Below, in pieces: positions 32,395 through 43,393 of a DNA stretch of 64,000 nt. Where the stretch lies: assembly GCA_043228905.1 (NCBI GenBank), contig JBHGNT010000008.1, positions 6,696,001 through 6,760,000 of the forward strand, written 5' to 3'. The position numbers were made by a program, and so were the translations under genes. Each line of letters begins with the position of its first letter. Positions within the stretch are counted from its first letter, which is position 1. The DNA comes from Azolla caroliniana (lineage: Eukaryota > Polypodiophyta). The notes beneath the pieces are model-generated. The model was not told where the DNA came from and did no database searches. It saw nothing but the letters and a program-made list of their open reading frames with translations.

Positions 32395-33130
32395 ATCTCT
32401 TCTTGTCCGAATGCTGATTTCTCTCCGGAGAGTGTTAGGTGCACATCTTCTAACTTCCATAGCACTTTCTCACAATTGCGAATATGGTCAACTACGAACT
32501 TTCGACATCCTTGATCATCCATAGTCCCATCCTTTTCTTCCACCGGACATCCTTTGATTGGGATGTCATCCAGGAACGACATCGTTATCTCTGGAATGCA
32601 GTCTCCAAGCACCTTGTTCATTGCATTCATCATATGTGCGACCGAGTTTGTAGCTCCTTGTGGTAGTGTACACATCCGAACTAATCCAATCGATGTTCAC
32701 ATCGTAGTGATGTCCCGGCTATCCATAGCTAATTGGAATTGGTCATATCCGGAGTATAGGTCTCCAATAGAGTATATCGCACGTCCGGCAAATGCTTCTG
32801 CAAATTCATCCACTATCGGACTGACTTTGGAGTTCCGGATCATGACCTTGTTCACCGGTTGCAAATCTTGAATGAATTGGAGTAACCCATTCTTCTTAGG
32901 AACCGTAAACCATCGATTTGAGTACGGAGCGTTTGATGGCTCTAGAATTCCCATCGCCACCTTTTCTTTGAGCAATTCAATAATTTTCGGAATATGTGCC
33001 CGTGGCACCGGAATCGGCTTCAAGTTCCACAACACATGATCAATCGTGAAGATCACCATCGGCTACACTATCTTTGGATCAACACACCCTATCTCTTTTG
33101 GTGTGAATGCGAATGCTTTTCCATGTTGCT
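32395..33130 (-). pseudogene. G1 reverse transcriptase, N-terminal and palm region
   Basis: Minus-strand frames read from the RT lead-in (PIPVPRAHIPKIIELLKEK; NRWFTVPKKNG; SIGDLYSGYDQFQ) to the active-site block (CTLPQGATNSVAHM; FLDDIPIKG). FLDD takes the place of the usual FVDD or YLDD. A frame change lies near 32680-32700. It joins the segment ending at 23228 after removal of the DNA transposon. To the right, the preceding residues (AFAFTPKEIGC) run up to copia C at 33131. Confidence 0.85.
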
Positions 33131-33694
33131 TTTGAAGAGAATAGCGCGGAATATAGATCGGCCACAACCGAGTCTTGAATTAGTTCAATGAGAATGAAAA
33201 CACAGAAGTGGGAATAGTGATAAATACTCGAACACACATGAACAATAGAGAGTACACAGGATGTTTACGTGGAAAACCGTAATAGGAAAAACCACGGGAG
33301 CCCATAGGCTCCGAACTAACACTATTATGAGAGAGGTACAATCAGAGTCTCGGAGGCAATGACCTCGAGCTTTGTTTCTTCGCCAACCAATAGTTACAAC
33401 AGAAACCGTTCTGTATCTCACACTCTCTCACTCTCTCAGTCAGTAGTTATGCACATACAACAATATGGCTACAACACTCTCAAGCGATTGCCCTAAGTCA
33501 TATTTATACTTATATGAACTTAGGGATATTTACAAATATAGCCTCAAAAGGCTTACTCAAAACATATTTACAAATATGTCTTTTCTTCTGGTTCTCACCG
33601 GGTCCACCGACCCGGTTTCTGGATCTCTTTCGGTTCTCACCGGGTCCTCTTCATCCATAACCGCATCCCATCCGGAGGGATCAATTTCCCAACA
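33131..33694 (-). repeat. 3' LTR of copia C
   Basis: Starts TTTGAAGAGAATAGCG and ends TTTCCCAACA as written on the plus strand. The minus strand has TATAAATATGACTTAGGGCAA near 33488-33510. It is followed by a polypurine tract (minus-strand AGGGGGAGAT). The left edge is set by comparison with 43201. Confidence 0.85.
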
Positions 33695-33704
33695 ATCTCC
33701 CCCT

Positions 33705-36700
33705 TCACTCCGGCATGGGATGTCTCACCAACCCAATCTGCTTTCGGCACGTGTCCAACTTGTCGGTTGTCAACACCTTGGTCAACATATCCCACCCGTT
33801 CTCCTCCGTGTGAATCTTCGTCAGCACGAACTCTTGATCTTCTACTCCTCCTGGATCCAGTGGTACCTCCACTAGATATTTTTCATCCAGGAATGGTAGG
33901 CCGCGTTCTTTGCAAGGTGGATGAATCCTTATTCCACTATCACAATAGAGCCTGTATTCCTCCTGTTGAATCCTTAGCTCTCCGATGAAGTCCTTCATCC
34001 AGATTATCTCCTTGCTGGCTTCCACAACTGCCATTTACTCCACCTCCGTGGTTGACAGCGCAACCGTCTTCTACAGCCTCGATTGCCACGAAACAGCTCC
34101 TCTTGCATAAGTCATGACATATCTGGATGTCGATTGGCTGGTATTCGCATTAGCCAACATATCTAAATCCGTGAATTCATCAAGTTGGGGATTACCGGAG
34201 CCAAACCGGAGGCACATACTCGAGGTGTCTTTCAGATATCGGAGTATCCACTTGACTGCGTTCCAGTGCCTCTTCCGGGATATCTCATGAACTAGCTCAC
34301 CACTCCGACTGCATATCCAAAATCCAGTCGGGTCCATACCATCGCATACATCAAGCTTCCGATGGCAGAGGCATATCGTATCTTCATCATATCCTTCTTC
34401 TCTGCCTTTGTCCTTGGACTTTGTTTTCCGGATAGCTTACAGTTTGCCAGAAGTGTCGATCCGACCAGTTTCGCCTCCAACATGTTGAACCTTTGGAGTA
34501 CCTTTGCCACGTACTTTTCCTGTGATAATCACAATAGCTTCTTCGACCGGTCCCGGATGATGTGCATTCCCAATATCTGTCTTGCCGGACCCAAGTCTTT
34601 CATTGAGAAGGTCTGGTTTAGAGCCTTCTTCAGCATCCGTATCTTGACTGGGTCTCGTTCGACGATCAACATATCATCCACATATAGGAGGAGTATCAGG
34701 AAATCTCCTCCATCAAATTCCTTCACAAACACGCAATGATCACCTTGTGTTTTGTGGTACCCTTCGTCGGTCATGAAGGAGTTGAACTTCCGGTACCATT
34801 GCCGGGAGCTTGCTTCAGTCTGTATAGGCTTTCCTTCAGTCGGCACACCAGGTGCTCCTTCTCTTTCTTCTCAAATCCGTCCTGTTGATGCATGTAGATT
34901 TCTTCTTCGAGGTCGCCATTTAGGAATGCCGTCTTGACGTCCAATTGCACTACCTTGAGGTCCATGCTTGCCGCTATGCCCAATACCGTTCGGATGGATG
35001 TCATCTTTATTACCGAGGCAAAGATCTTGTCGAAATCCACTCCTTGCTTCTACTGGAACCCCTTCACCACGATTCGGGCTTTGTATCTCGGTGGGTTTCC
35101 GGCATCTCTCGGTTTCACCTTGTACACCCACTTGTTCCGGAGTGCTCTCTTTCCTTTTCGCAACTTCGTCAGTTCATATGTGTGGTTCTCATGCAGGGAA
35201 TCCATCTCATCCTGCATGGCACTCAACCATTTGCGGTTGTGGGTGTCTGTCTTTGCTTCTTCGAAGCTTGCCGGCTCCCCCTCATCGGTTAGCAACACAT
35301 GCTCTCCATCCGGAAAATCCGGGGGCTCTTCTCTCTCGGAGAGGATATCTCCGTCCTTGGCTTCTGACTACCGGTTCCTCCGTTTGTTCCTTGTCCGAGT
35401 CCGATTCGGGATCTTGTCTGGTTCCGGCGTTTTCTTCTTCTTCTTCGGTCGGTTCGGTATCAGGCCGGTTCGTCAAGTGTCATCCGGTTACCGGCTAACA
35501 TCCGGTTTTCAACCGGGTAAGTCCTTGTGTCCTCAAGCCGGTTTTCATTGGATGATCTGGAGTTCATCATCTTCTTCTCCAATTCCCAGTCGACAATGGT
35601 CCTGTCTTCCATGAAGATTATGTCCCGACTCCGGAACACCTTCTTGTCAACCAGATCCCACACCCGGTAACCAAACTCATCATCGTCGTATCCAAGGAAT
35701 ATGCATGGCCAGGACTTCGGATCCAACTTTGCTCTCTTGTCCTTCGCCACATGCACGTAAGCGAGACATCCAAACACCTTCAGATGCCGGTAGGATACGT
35801 CATTACCGGTCCATACTCTTTGCGGTGTGTGTCCGTTCAAGGGTAGTGAGGGTGATCTGTTTATCACATAGGTCGCCGTCATCAGCGCCTCAGCCCAAAA
35901 CGTCTTGGGTAACTTTGCATGTGCCAACATGCTCCGGACTCTCTCCATCACAGTCTAGTTCATTCGTTCGGCCAGCTTGTTTAGTTCCGGCATCTTCGGC
36001 ACGGTAAAATTCGAGCCGGATTCCCTTCGACCGGCAATACTCCTCGAACTGCCCCTGGTATTCTCCTCCGTTGTCCGCTAGAACCACCTTCAGCTTCCAG
36101 CCGGTTTCTCTTTTCACTCTTGTGTGGAGCTCCTTGAAGACGGATAACACTGATCCTTCATCTTCAGTGCTGAGACCCACAACTTCTGGCCGTGGTCATC
36201 TATGAACGTCACAAAGTACTGCGCCCCATCATGTGACTTCGTATCCACTTGACACACATCGGTATGCACCAGCTCCAGTGGTGCATTTCGTCTCATCGGT
36301 GGCCTTGACCGGAAGGAGGTTCGGCTCTGCTTGCCGGCCAAACAATAGGTGCACTTCTCAAGATGCACGTCTTTCACCTCCGGAATGAGGTTGTCTTTGG
36401 CAAGTCTTCTCATCCCCTTCTGGCTCATGTGACACAGTCTCTTGTGCCATAGCTCACCGACAGTGTCGGATGCTACGTTCATGTCTTCCTGGCATATCTG
36501 GGCATTCATCAGGTACATGGTGTTGACCTTCCGGGCTCGAGCCACTATTAGGCTCCCTTTGTAGAACTTCATGACTCCGTTCCGGATGCTACCCGTGTAG
36601 CCTTCTTCATCTAGCCGACCATCTGATATTAGGTTCAGTTGAACCTCCGGAACGTGTCGAACATCCTTCAGTAGCAACTTCCATCTGGTTGATGTCGTCA

Positions 36701-37145
36701 ACAACAAATCTCCTATGACGATAATTCGGCATGTACCTTGATTCCCCATCCTGACACAACCATGATCACCACCTGTGTAGGATGAGAAGCATTTCCGATC
36801 CGGTATCAGGTGGAATGACGCTCCGGAATCGACAACCCACATTGTCTTCTCACCAACAAGGTTTAACTCATTCTCCTTAGTAATGAGCATCAATTCCTTT
36901 TCACTTGTCGCGATTGCCGACGTTCCTTTCCGATCCGGGCCTCTCCGGTCTGAACCGTTTTGGTCCGAACTCTTCTTCAAATCGGTAGTGCTAGTTTCAT
37001 TCTCTTTCCGGAAATGCCGACAGTTCTTCTGGAAATGCCCCGGCTTCCCACAGTAGAAGCAAGTAGGCCTCCCCCTTGACTTCGACCTCGTCTCCGATTT
37101 GTCCCTATTTTGAGGACTCCGATACCGGCCTCTTCCCCGGTTGTG
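33705..37145 (-). pseudogene. Copia C pol: zinc knuckle, protease, integrase, RT, RNase H fragments
   Basis: Ordered frames include the zinc knuckle (CFYCGKPGHFQKNC), protease (WVVDSGASFHLIP), integrase, reverse transcriptase (YVDDMLIVE) and RNase H. At least five frame changes or stops break it (near 34040, 34300, 34520, 34850 and 35290). It gives the intact Gln codons used to infer CAG to TAG changes in copia B. It stops at 37145, where copia D was inserted, and resumes at 42561. Confidence 0.87.
37141..37145 (+). other. Target-site duplication TTGTG of copia D, left
   Basis: TTGTG precedes the left LTR of copia D and recurs at 42556-42560 after its right LTR. Confidence 0.92.
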
Positions 37146-37450
37146 TGTTGAAGACAAGGCCGTCAATGCGGAAGATCAAGTAGCATTCGATTGGGGTTGA
37201 GTACCTGCGTATGACAGTTTCCAAGATCGTGCACAGAAGATAGAGAGAGAGAGAGAGAGAGGAGGCACAAAAGACTCTTTCTATTCAATAGAAACAATAA
37301 TACAACCAACCTTACAAAAAGGTTACTAGGTCACTTTATATAGTGACAAACTTAGGGCAACTACCATTTATGCTAATTACACAAATGGCCCAAACTTGAG
37401 CTATACAAAGGGATAGTGTGAATACGTCCATTATACACTTGTATTCGACA
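37146..37450 (-). repeat. 3' LTR of copia D
   Basis: Plus-strand edges TGTTGAAGAC and ATTCGACA. A (GA)n run lies near 37240-37260 and a minus-strand TATA box (CTATATAAAG) near 37334-37343. A CTCCCCCGTAATG tract (polypurine on the minus strand) follows at 37451. Confidence 0.95.
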
Positions 37451-37643
37451 CTCCCCCGTAATGGGCGTATACATGGGTTATCTAAGATTACAGGTATAAA
37501 CCTAGGTTCTCGGACATATCAGTTTTGTTCGAGTCGGCAGGGTCCGAAGGCAGAAGGCCGGACTGGTCGGGTCGGAAGAGTTGAAGCCGATCATTAAGGA
37601 ACTGATGTCGGTTGTCTGAAACCATCCTGCGTTGTGTCCGGCT

Positions 37644-40600
37644 CTAACCGGACTGGTTTGTCGTTATGCCCATCTGATGCCGAAGGGACCGAAAGCGGTC
37701 TGCCGAAAGACACTTGGTCATTCCATCTGCGACATTGTCGGTTGTGGATATTTTCTCTAGACCGATTTTCCCTGAAATGACGCAGTCCCGAACGAAGTGA
37801 TATCGAACGTCGATATGTTTGGAGGCGTTGTGGTGAACCGGATTTTTCGACAAGGCAACAGCACCTTGACTGTCGCTATAGACAACTGGGGCCGAGTCAT
37901 GGTCGACTTGTCGAAACGTGTGCGCCAGCCGGCTGAGCCACAAAGCTTCTTTTGCAGCGTCGGACGCAGCTACATATTCTGCTTCGGTCGTTGAGGTCGT
38001 TGTGCACTCCTGAAGTTTCGACTTCCACGAAATTGCTCCATTGCCGAATTTGAAGCAGTATCCAGTTGTTGATTTCCGACTGTCTATACAGCCGGCGAAG
38101 TCCGAGTCGGTGTAACCGACTACGCCTGAGGTTGAGTTCGGACCGAAAAGAATGCCGTGGTCTTTTGTGCCAGCCAGATATTTGAACACATGCTTGACTG
38201 CGTTCCAATGCGATTGGCCAGGATTGTGCATAAATCTGCTAACGACTCCTACGGCATGAGAAATATCAGGCCGTGTCGCGACCATCAGGTACATAAGGGA
38301 GCCGACTGCCGGTGCATACGGTACCGACTTCATATCTTCCCCCTCCGGACCGGATGTCGGGCAGTCTCGCTGAGAGAGCCGAAGATTCATGGGGAGCGGG
38401 GTTGAAGTAGATTTGGCTGATTGCATGTTGAAGCGTTCCAAGACACGTCCGATATAGTCGGTCTGAGACAAAAAAAGATGTCGTTTATCGCGATGCCGAC
38501 TAATCTTCATGCCAAGTATGTGTCGTGCCGGACCGAGGTCCTTCATGGCAAACTTCAACCGCAATTGCCGAATGAGATCGGCAAGTTCGCCCGCGTGGCG
38601 TCCAGAAATTAGCATGTCGTCCACGTAAATGATGAGGAAGATGGGTGATCCATCTTGAGCTGTGTTGGTAAAAAGACAATGGTCCTCATCGCTTTTTGAG
38701 AAGCCGATCGATTGGATGAAGTCGTCGAACTTCTTGTACCATTGTCGCGGTGCCTGTTTGAGGCCGTATAGACTCTTCCTGAGTCGGCAGACTAGATGTT
38801 CTTGGCCAGTTGCCACGAAGCCTTTTGGCTGCTCCATATAAATTTCCTCATCAAGATCACCATGGAGGAAGGCTGTTTTGACATCTAGCTGAATCAGCTC
38901 CAAGTTGTCGGCTGCCACTACGCCGAGTAGAAAACGAAGGGTTGTCATTTTCACCACTGGTGAAAAAATCTCGTCGAAGTCGACGCCATATTCTTGTCGG
39001 AAGCCCTTCGCAACTAATCTGGCCTTGTACTTTGGGGTGGTCGAATCAGACGTCTCTTTTAGTCGATAAACCCACTTGCAAGGAAGAGCACGTCGATTCT
39101 TAGGTAATTCGACCAGATCCCAAGTCTTGTTTGCCCGAATGGAGTGCATTTCCGACTCCATCGCCAGATGCCAGGTGGCTGAATCGACAGATGTCGATGC
39201 TTCTTCGTAAGACGTCGGTTCGCCGGCGTCGGTGAAGAAAATTCCAGGAGAATACCTCTCCAGAGGTTGCGACAGTCTCTCGGATCGTTGAGGTATGATT
39301 GGACTGGTCGTATCGGGTATCGAGGTCAGATGGTCCGAAAGCGAATTATTCTGCTGTGCCGAGTCAGAGTTGTCCGAGTCGGTAGTGTAAGGTTCAGCTA
39401 CCCGTGAAGCTGACCGTGTGTTAAGAGCGGGGCCTTCTTGAAGGGTCGGCACATCGGAAAATGTTACCCTTCGGACTTCGATCGGTGTTTCGACTGATGG
39501 ATTCATAGCCGACTCGTTGAACACAACGTCCGAACTTCGAACGATTTGTCTGCGTTCGGGGTCCCAGAGTCGGTATCCCATTTCGCCGTCTGATCCATAT
39601 CCAAGGAAAATGCATTTCCTGGACCGAGGTGCAAGTTTTCGGCGATCATCTTTCGGAATAAGGGCGTACGCCTCGCATCCGAAGATCCTCAGCTTGTCGT
39701 AATTCGGCTTACTGCCGATCCATAGTTCCTGAGGAATTTGAAGTCCTAGAGGTCTGCTTGGCGACATATTGATTATGTGTACTGCCGTGAGTAGAGCCTC
39801 TGCCCAGAAGCCATCCGACAGTCCGGAGTGTTGGAGCATGGAAACTATCCGTTCTTGGATTGTCCGATTCATGCGTTCTGCAATCCCGTTTTGCTCCGGA
39901 CTGTGTGGTGCCGTAAATTCACGTCGGATGCCGCGTTGTCGGCAGAATTTGACGAATTCTTCTGATTTGAAATCTCCCCCATTGTCGGTCCGAAAGCATT
40001 TCAGTTTTCGGTCAGTTTGATTTTCTACCATAGCGAGCCAATCGGAGAAGATCGAGAAGACACGATCTTTGGTGCGAATTGGATAAGCCCACACCTTTCG
40101 AGTCGAATCGTCAATAAAACTGACGAAGTAAGAGGCACCGCCGAGAGACTGATGCGGCATTGGGCCATAGACGTCCGAGTGGACTAAATCGAGAGGTCTC
40201 GTTTCTCTTGGTGCTGATGTCGGGTGTGATGCGGCTGCTTGTTTGCCATACTGGCAATGTTCGCAGAATTGATGGTCCGAGAAGGAGAGTTTAGGGATGT
40301 ATCCGGCTCTAGATAGGTGCGTAATGCCGGCCTTGCTGAGGTGTCCTAATCTTCTGTGCCATAGTGATGACACAGGAATATCCACCAAAAACAGGTTACC
40401 CTCTCTGAGCGTAACATGTAACGGATACAGTGAGTGTATCTTGGGTCCTCTAGCAAGCAGGAGGTTCCCCCTGTGGAGTGTCCACCCTCCCGAAGAAAAA
40501 CCGGCACGAATGCCGTCTTCATCTAGTTGTCCGACTGAGATCAATGGCCTTGAGAGCTCGGGTACATGTCGGACATTGTGAAGTACAAGTGTAGAGCCAC

Positions 40601-41675
40601 CTGCAAGGTTGAGCTCTACTGTGCCGATTCCAATGATGTCACAGTGTTGCGAGTTGCCGACTCGAACTGAGTCGGAGTGACGGATCGTATATTGCCAAAA
40701 TTGGGATCGATGAGGAGTCACGTGAAATGACGCGCCCGAATCTAAGAGCCATGTGCTCGATTCTTCAGTCGTGAGCAGAACTTCTGATCCGACTGGATTT
40801 TCGATTGATAGTATATTCGGGTCGTTTGGTAGCACATCAGCTGAGCAGCTGACGTAATTGATCTCCTCATGCCGGCCACTCTTCTTGTCTGATTTCTGAG
40901 ACTTGTCGTTCTTGTTCTTGAGTGCGCGGCAGTCGGCTTTGATGTGTCCGGGTTTCTTGCAATAGTTGCAGATTCGATTATCCCGTGACTGGCTCCGTCT
41001 TCGCTGATTGTTCGGCTGCCGTGAGGAATCTCTTCCTCGTATGTTCGATCGGTCTGTCGAACCTTGTACTACATAAGCGTCGTCTGTTGAGTCTTTGGCG
41101 AAAGACTTTCTCCGAGCTGCTTCGGTCAGGATTGCGCTCGTGACTTCGGAGTATTTAACAGCCGTGGTTGACGCGTTGCACACGGTTGTGACGAAAGTTT
41201 CCCATGATGAGGGAAGGCTGCTCATCAGTATCATTGCTCTGAGTTCATCCTCGATTGCCGTCCCCTGAGATGAGATTTGGGAGCTTATGCTTTCGTACTC
41301 ATTGAGATGTGCTTGAACCGAATCTGATTCTTTCATCCGCAAGTTGTAGAGGCGCCGGATCAGAAACATCTTCGTTGCAGCGACCTTCTTTTCGTAGGTG
41401 TCCGACAGTGTTTTCCACAGTTCGAATGCTGTCGTACACGATTGCACCGTAAAGTATACCGATTCTGATAGGTGCATCCGAATCGTGGCGCGGACGATTC
41501 TGTCCAGCTTCTGCCACTCAATTGGTTTGTATCCTTCTGGAGGTGCTTCATTTTCGATGGGATCGATTTGCCCCTTGACTATGAGATAGTCCTGCATTTG
41601 CTCCTTCCAGAAGTTGAAGTTCGATCCATCGAACTTTCGTAGACTCATTTCTGACGAGCCGGATGTTGATGTCAT
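37644..41675 (-). CDS. Copia D gag-pol polyprotein, 1343 aa
   Basis: Complete, uninterrupted frame. In order: gag (residues about 1-220, UBN2-like), zinc knuckle CNYCKKPGHIKADC (about 236), aspartic protease WLLDSGASFHVTP (about 310), pre-integrase LWHRRLGHLSKAG (about 438), integrase with HSDVYGPM, TDNGGDFKS and NGIAERMNRT. The reverse transcriptase has FLIIYVDDMLISG (about 1030), and RNase H has DSDFAGCIDS, TEAEYVAASDAAKE and YSDSQGAVAL. Length and order are standard for Ty1/copia. The protein would form virus-like particles, mature itself, copy its RNA and integrate. The start has a good context and follows the primer site by about 560 bases. Confidence 0.96.
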   Translation of the reverse strand: MTSTSGSSEMSLRKFDGSNFNFWKEQMQDYLIVKGQIDPIENEAPPEGYKPIEWQKLDRIVRATIRMHLSESVYFTVQSCTTAFELWKTLSDTYEKKVAATKMFLIRRLYNLRMKESDSVQAHLNEYESISSQISSQGTAIEDELRAMILMSSLPSSWETFVTTVCNASTTAVKYSEVTSAILTEAARRKSFAKDSTDDAYVVQGSTDRSNIRGRDSSRQPNNQRRRSQSRDNRICNYCKKPGHIKADCRALKNKNDKSQKSDKKSGRHEEINYVSCSADVLPNDPNILSIENPVGSEVLLTTEESSTWLLDSGASFHVTPHRSQFWQYTIRHSDSVRVGNSQHCDIIGIGTVELNLAGGSTLVLHNVRHVPELSRPLISVGQLDEDGIRAGFSSGGWTLHRGNLLLARGPKIHSLYPLHVTLREGNLFLVDIPVSSLWHRRLGHLSKAGITHLSRAGYIPKLSFSDHQFCEHCQYGKQAAASHPTSAPRETRPLDLVHSDVYGPMPHQSLGGASYFVSFIDDSTRKVWAYPIRTKDRVFSIFSDWLAMVENQTDRKLKCFRTDNGGDFKSEEFVKFCRQRGIRREFTAPHSPEQNGIAERMNRTIQERIVSMLQHSGLSDGFWAEALLTAVHIINMSPSRPLGLQIPQELWIGSKPNYDKLRIFGCEAYALIPKDDRRKLAPRSRKCIFLGYGSDGEMGYRLWDPERRQIVRSSDVVFNESAMNPSVETPIEVRRVTFSDVPTLQEGPALNTRSASRVAEPYTTDSDNSDSAQQNNSLSDHLTSIPDTTSPIIPQRSERLSQPLERYSPGIFFTDAGEPTSYEEASTSVDSATWHLAMESEMHSIRANKTWDLVELPKNRRALPCKWVYRLKETSDSTTPKYKARLVAKGFRQEYGVDFDEIFSPVVKMTTLRFLLGVVAADNLELIQLDVKTAFLHGDLDEEIYMEQPKGFVATGQEHLVCRLRKSLYGLKQAPRQWYKKFDDFIQSIGFSKSDEDHCLFTNTAQDGSPIFLIIYVDDMLISGRHAGELADLIRQLRLKFAMKDLGPARHILGMKISRHRDKRHLFLSQTDYIGRVLERFNMQSAKSTSTPLPMNLRLSQRDCPTSGPEGEDMKSVPYAPAVGSLMYLMVATRPDISHAVGVVSRFMHNPGQSHWNAVKHVFKYLAGTKDHGILFGPNSTSGVVGYTDSDFAGCIDSRKSTTGYCFKFGNGAISWKSKLQECTTTSTTEAEYVAASDAAKEALWLSRLAHTFRQVDHDSAPVVYSDSQGAVALSKNPVHHNASKHIDVRYHFVRDCVISGKIGLEKISTTDNVADGMTKCLSADRFRSLRHQMGITTNQSG

Positions 41676-42236
41676 GACTCTGCCCTAAGTCGGCTACGAA
41701 CTTTGGTGAAGTGCAGCGGTTTGGCCCACTCAGTGTCGTTCTAGCCGAAGTTGGACACAAGTGATGTTGATTACGGAGAATCGGGGATTTGGTTCGGATT
41801 GACTACCGACAACTGTCTTAGTCGAGTTGAACCTAGATTTAACGATCCGACAGTACTTCAAGCCGATTCGGTTTCGGTTGACTGCAACGGTGAGAGCAAT
41901 GGAACCGACTGGTCCTTCCGATTATTGTCCAATCGAATGAAACACGAACTGGGGTTGTCCTTGAAGTCGTTGTTGTGCAGGAAGCCCACCTCAATCAGTT
42001 ACGATCAAGGAAGTAGAGTACAGTCGACTGGCTTACTCCGAGTGATGATCTAACGCAGCGAGATTCAAGCTTGTGTTTGCCTACTTTCTTCTCTGTTTCT
42101 TCGAATGACGCAAGAAACCGAATGCTTTGCAGACTAGGATGAAGCGAAAGGCCGAATACTGTGCAGGCTGTGATGAAGCGAAGAACTGAATGCTGTGCAG
42201 GCTGAGACGACGGCCGACAGCGGGTTGAGGGACCTT

Positions 42237-42248
42237 GCTCTGATACCA
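42237..42248 (-). other. Primer-binding site of copia D
   Basis: TGGTATCAGAGC on the minus strand, two bases inside the 5' LTR, complementary to initiator tRNA-Met. Confidence 0.93.
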
Positions 42249-42250
42249 AA

Positions 42251-42555
42251 TGTTGAAGACAAGGCCGTCAATGCGGAAGATCAAGTAGCATTCGATTGGG
42301 GTTGAGTACCTACGTATGACAGTTTCCAAGATCGTGCACAGAAGATAGAGAGAGAGAGAGAGAGAGGAGGCACAAAAGACTCTTTCTATTCAATAGAAAC
42401 AATAATACAACCAACCTTACAAAAAGGTTACTAGGTCACTTTATATAGTGACAAACTTAGGGCAACTACCATTTATGCTAATTACACAAATGGCCCAAAC
42501 TTGAGCTATACAAAGGGATAGTGTGAATACGTCCATTATACACTTGTATTCGACA
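42251..42555 (-). repeat. 5' LTR of copia D
   Basis: Nearly identical to 37146-37450. It would carry the promoter reading toward lower coordinates. The leader between it and the gag ATG (41676-42236) contains CTGTGCAG repeats and no long ORF. Confidence 0.95.
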
Positions 42556-42560
42556 TTGTG
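42556..42560 (+). other. Target-site duplication TTGTG of copia D, right
   Basis: Identical to 37141-37145. Copia C coding sequence resumes immediately after it. Confidence 0.92.
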
Positions 42561-43186
42561 GTCATCTTTCGTAACCAAATCCTTCGGATCGGTTCCGGAC
42601 TCCCGGTCCTTCCGGCGAGCTTCTTCATCTAGCAAGCTTGACTTTACCCTTGCTAGGGACAACTATTTTCCTTCCGGCCTGGCATTGCCGAACGTTACAA
42701 CTAACGTCTCCCAGCTATACGGGAGGGAATTGAGTAGGAGTAATGCGAGTACGTCATCGGTGAGAGCTACTTCCAACGAGGTTGCTTGGTGTATTAGCCC
42801 CTAGAAGGCATTCATGTGCTCCGCCATACTGGAGCCGTCCTAGTACCGAAGCCTCAATAGCTTCCAGAATACCAAAACCCGATTAACGACATTCTTGTTC
42901 TGGAATATGATGCCGATCTTCTCGTAGAGTTCATGAGCCTTACTTTCTTAATTGATGTTGTTGTACAGGCTCATGTCGATGAAGCACCGGATGTATGTCC
43001 TCGTCTTCATGTGCATCACCTCCCACATTGTGGCGTCGATCTTATCCGGTCTCTGGTCCCTGAACTGAACTGACAACCAAAGATCTTTAACCACCAGCAT
43101 ATCCCTCATCTTCGACTTCCACATTGAGTATTGGAGCCGGTGAGCTTGAACATGCTGCCGAACGATTCTTCCATTTCCTGTGTTGT
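42561..43186 (-). pseudogene. Copia C gag, N-terminal part
   Basis: Minus-strand gag fragments start near 43170 (MEESFGSMFKLTGS), continue with KSKMRDMLVVKDLWLSVQ and end with a frame containing LLDEEARRKDRESG that runs into the copia D insertion. Several stops and frame changes. It matches the gag start of copia A (MDDSLGDMFKLTGS). Confidence 0.8.
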
Positions 43187-43188
43187 TT

Positions 43189-43200
43189 GCACTGATACCA
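43189..43200 (-). other. Primer-binding site of copia C
   Basis: TGGTATCAGTGC on the minus strand, one base off the initiator tRNA-Met site, adjacent to the LTR. Confidence 0.85.
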
Positions 43201-43393
43201 GTTTGAAGAGAATAGCGTGGAATATAGCTCGGCCACAACCGAGTCTTGAATCAGTTCAATGAGAATGAAAACACAAAAATGGCAATAGCGATAAATACTC
43301 GAACACACATAAACAATAGAGAGTACACAGAATGTTTACGTGGAAAACCCTAATAGGGAAAAACCACGAGACCCCACAGGCTCCGAACTACAT
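43201..43393 (-). repeat. 5' LTR of copia C, truncated
   Basis: Matches the first ~190 bp of 33131-33694, then breaks off at about 43393 into G1 gag sequence. The missing part would be the LTR start on the minus strand. Confidence 0.85.

Larger units (their letters stand above)
37146..42555 (-). mobile_element. Copia element D, full length with intact ORF
   Basis: A 5410-bp element with two 305-bp LTRs (37146-37450 and 42251-42555) that differ by one base by eye (CCTGCGT versus CCTACGT). The element has a 5-bp target duplication, a primer site, a polypurine tract and a single uninterrupted 1343-codon gag-pol frame. It is nested in copia C. It is the best candidate in the window for a currently or recently active retrotransposon. 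Confidence 0.96.
33131..43393 (-). mobile_element. Copia element C, split by copia D
   Basis: LTR (33131-33694), pol and gag on the minus strand, and a truncated second LTR (43201-43393). The coding region is interrupted by copia D (37146-42555) with target duplication TTGTG. Protein similarity and order match copia A and B. The truncated right LTR abuts G1 gag directly, so a deletion removed both the LTR start and part of G1. Confidence 0.88.

Noticed and set aside
37644-41675. Host gene reading of the 1343-aa ORF
   Set aside because: The motif order and flanking LTRs, primer site and target duplication identify it as copia gag-pol.
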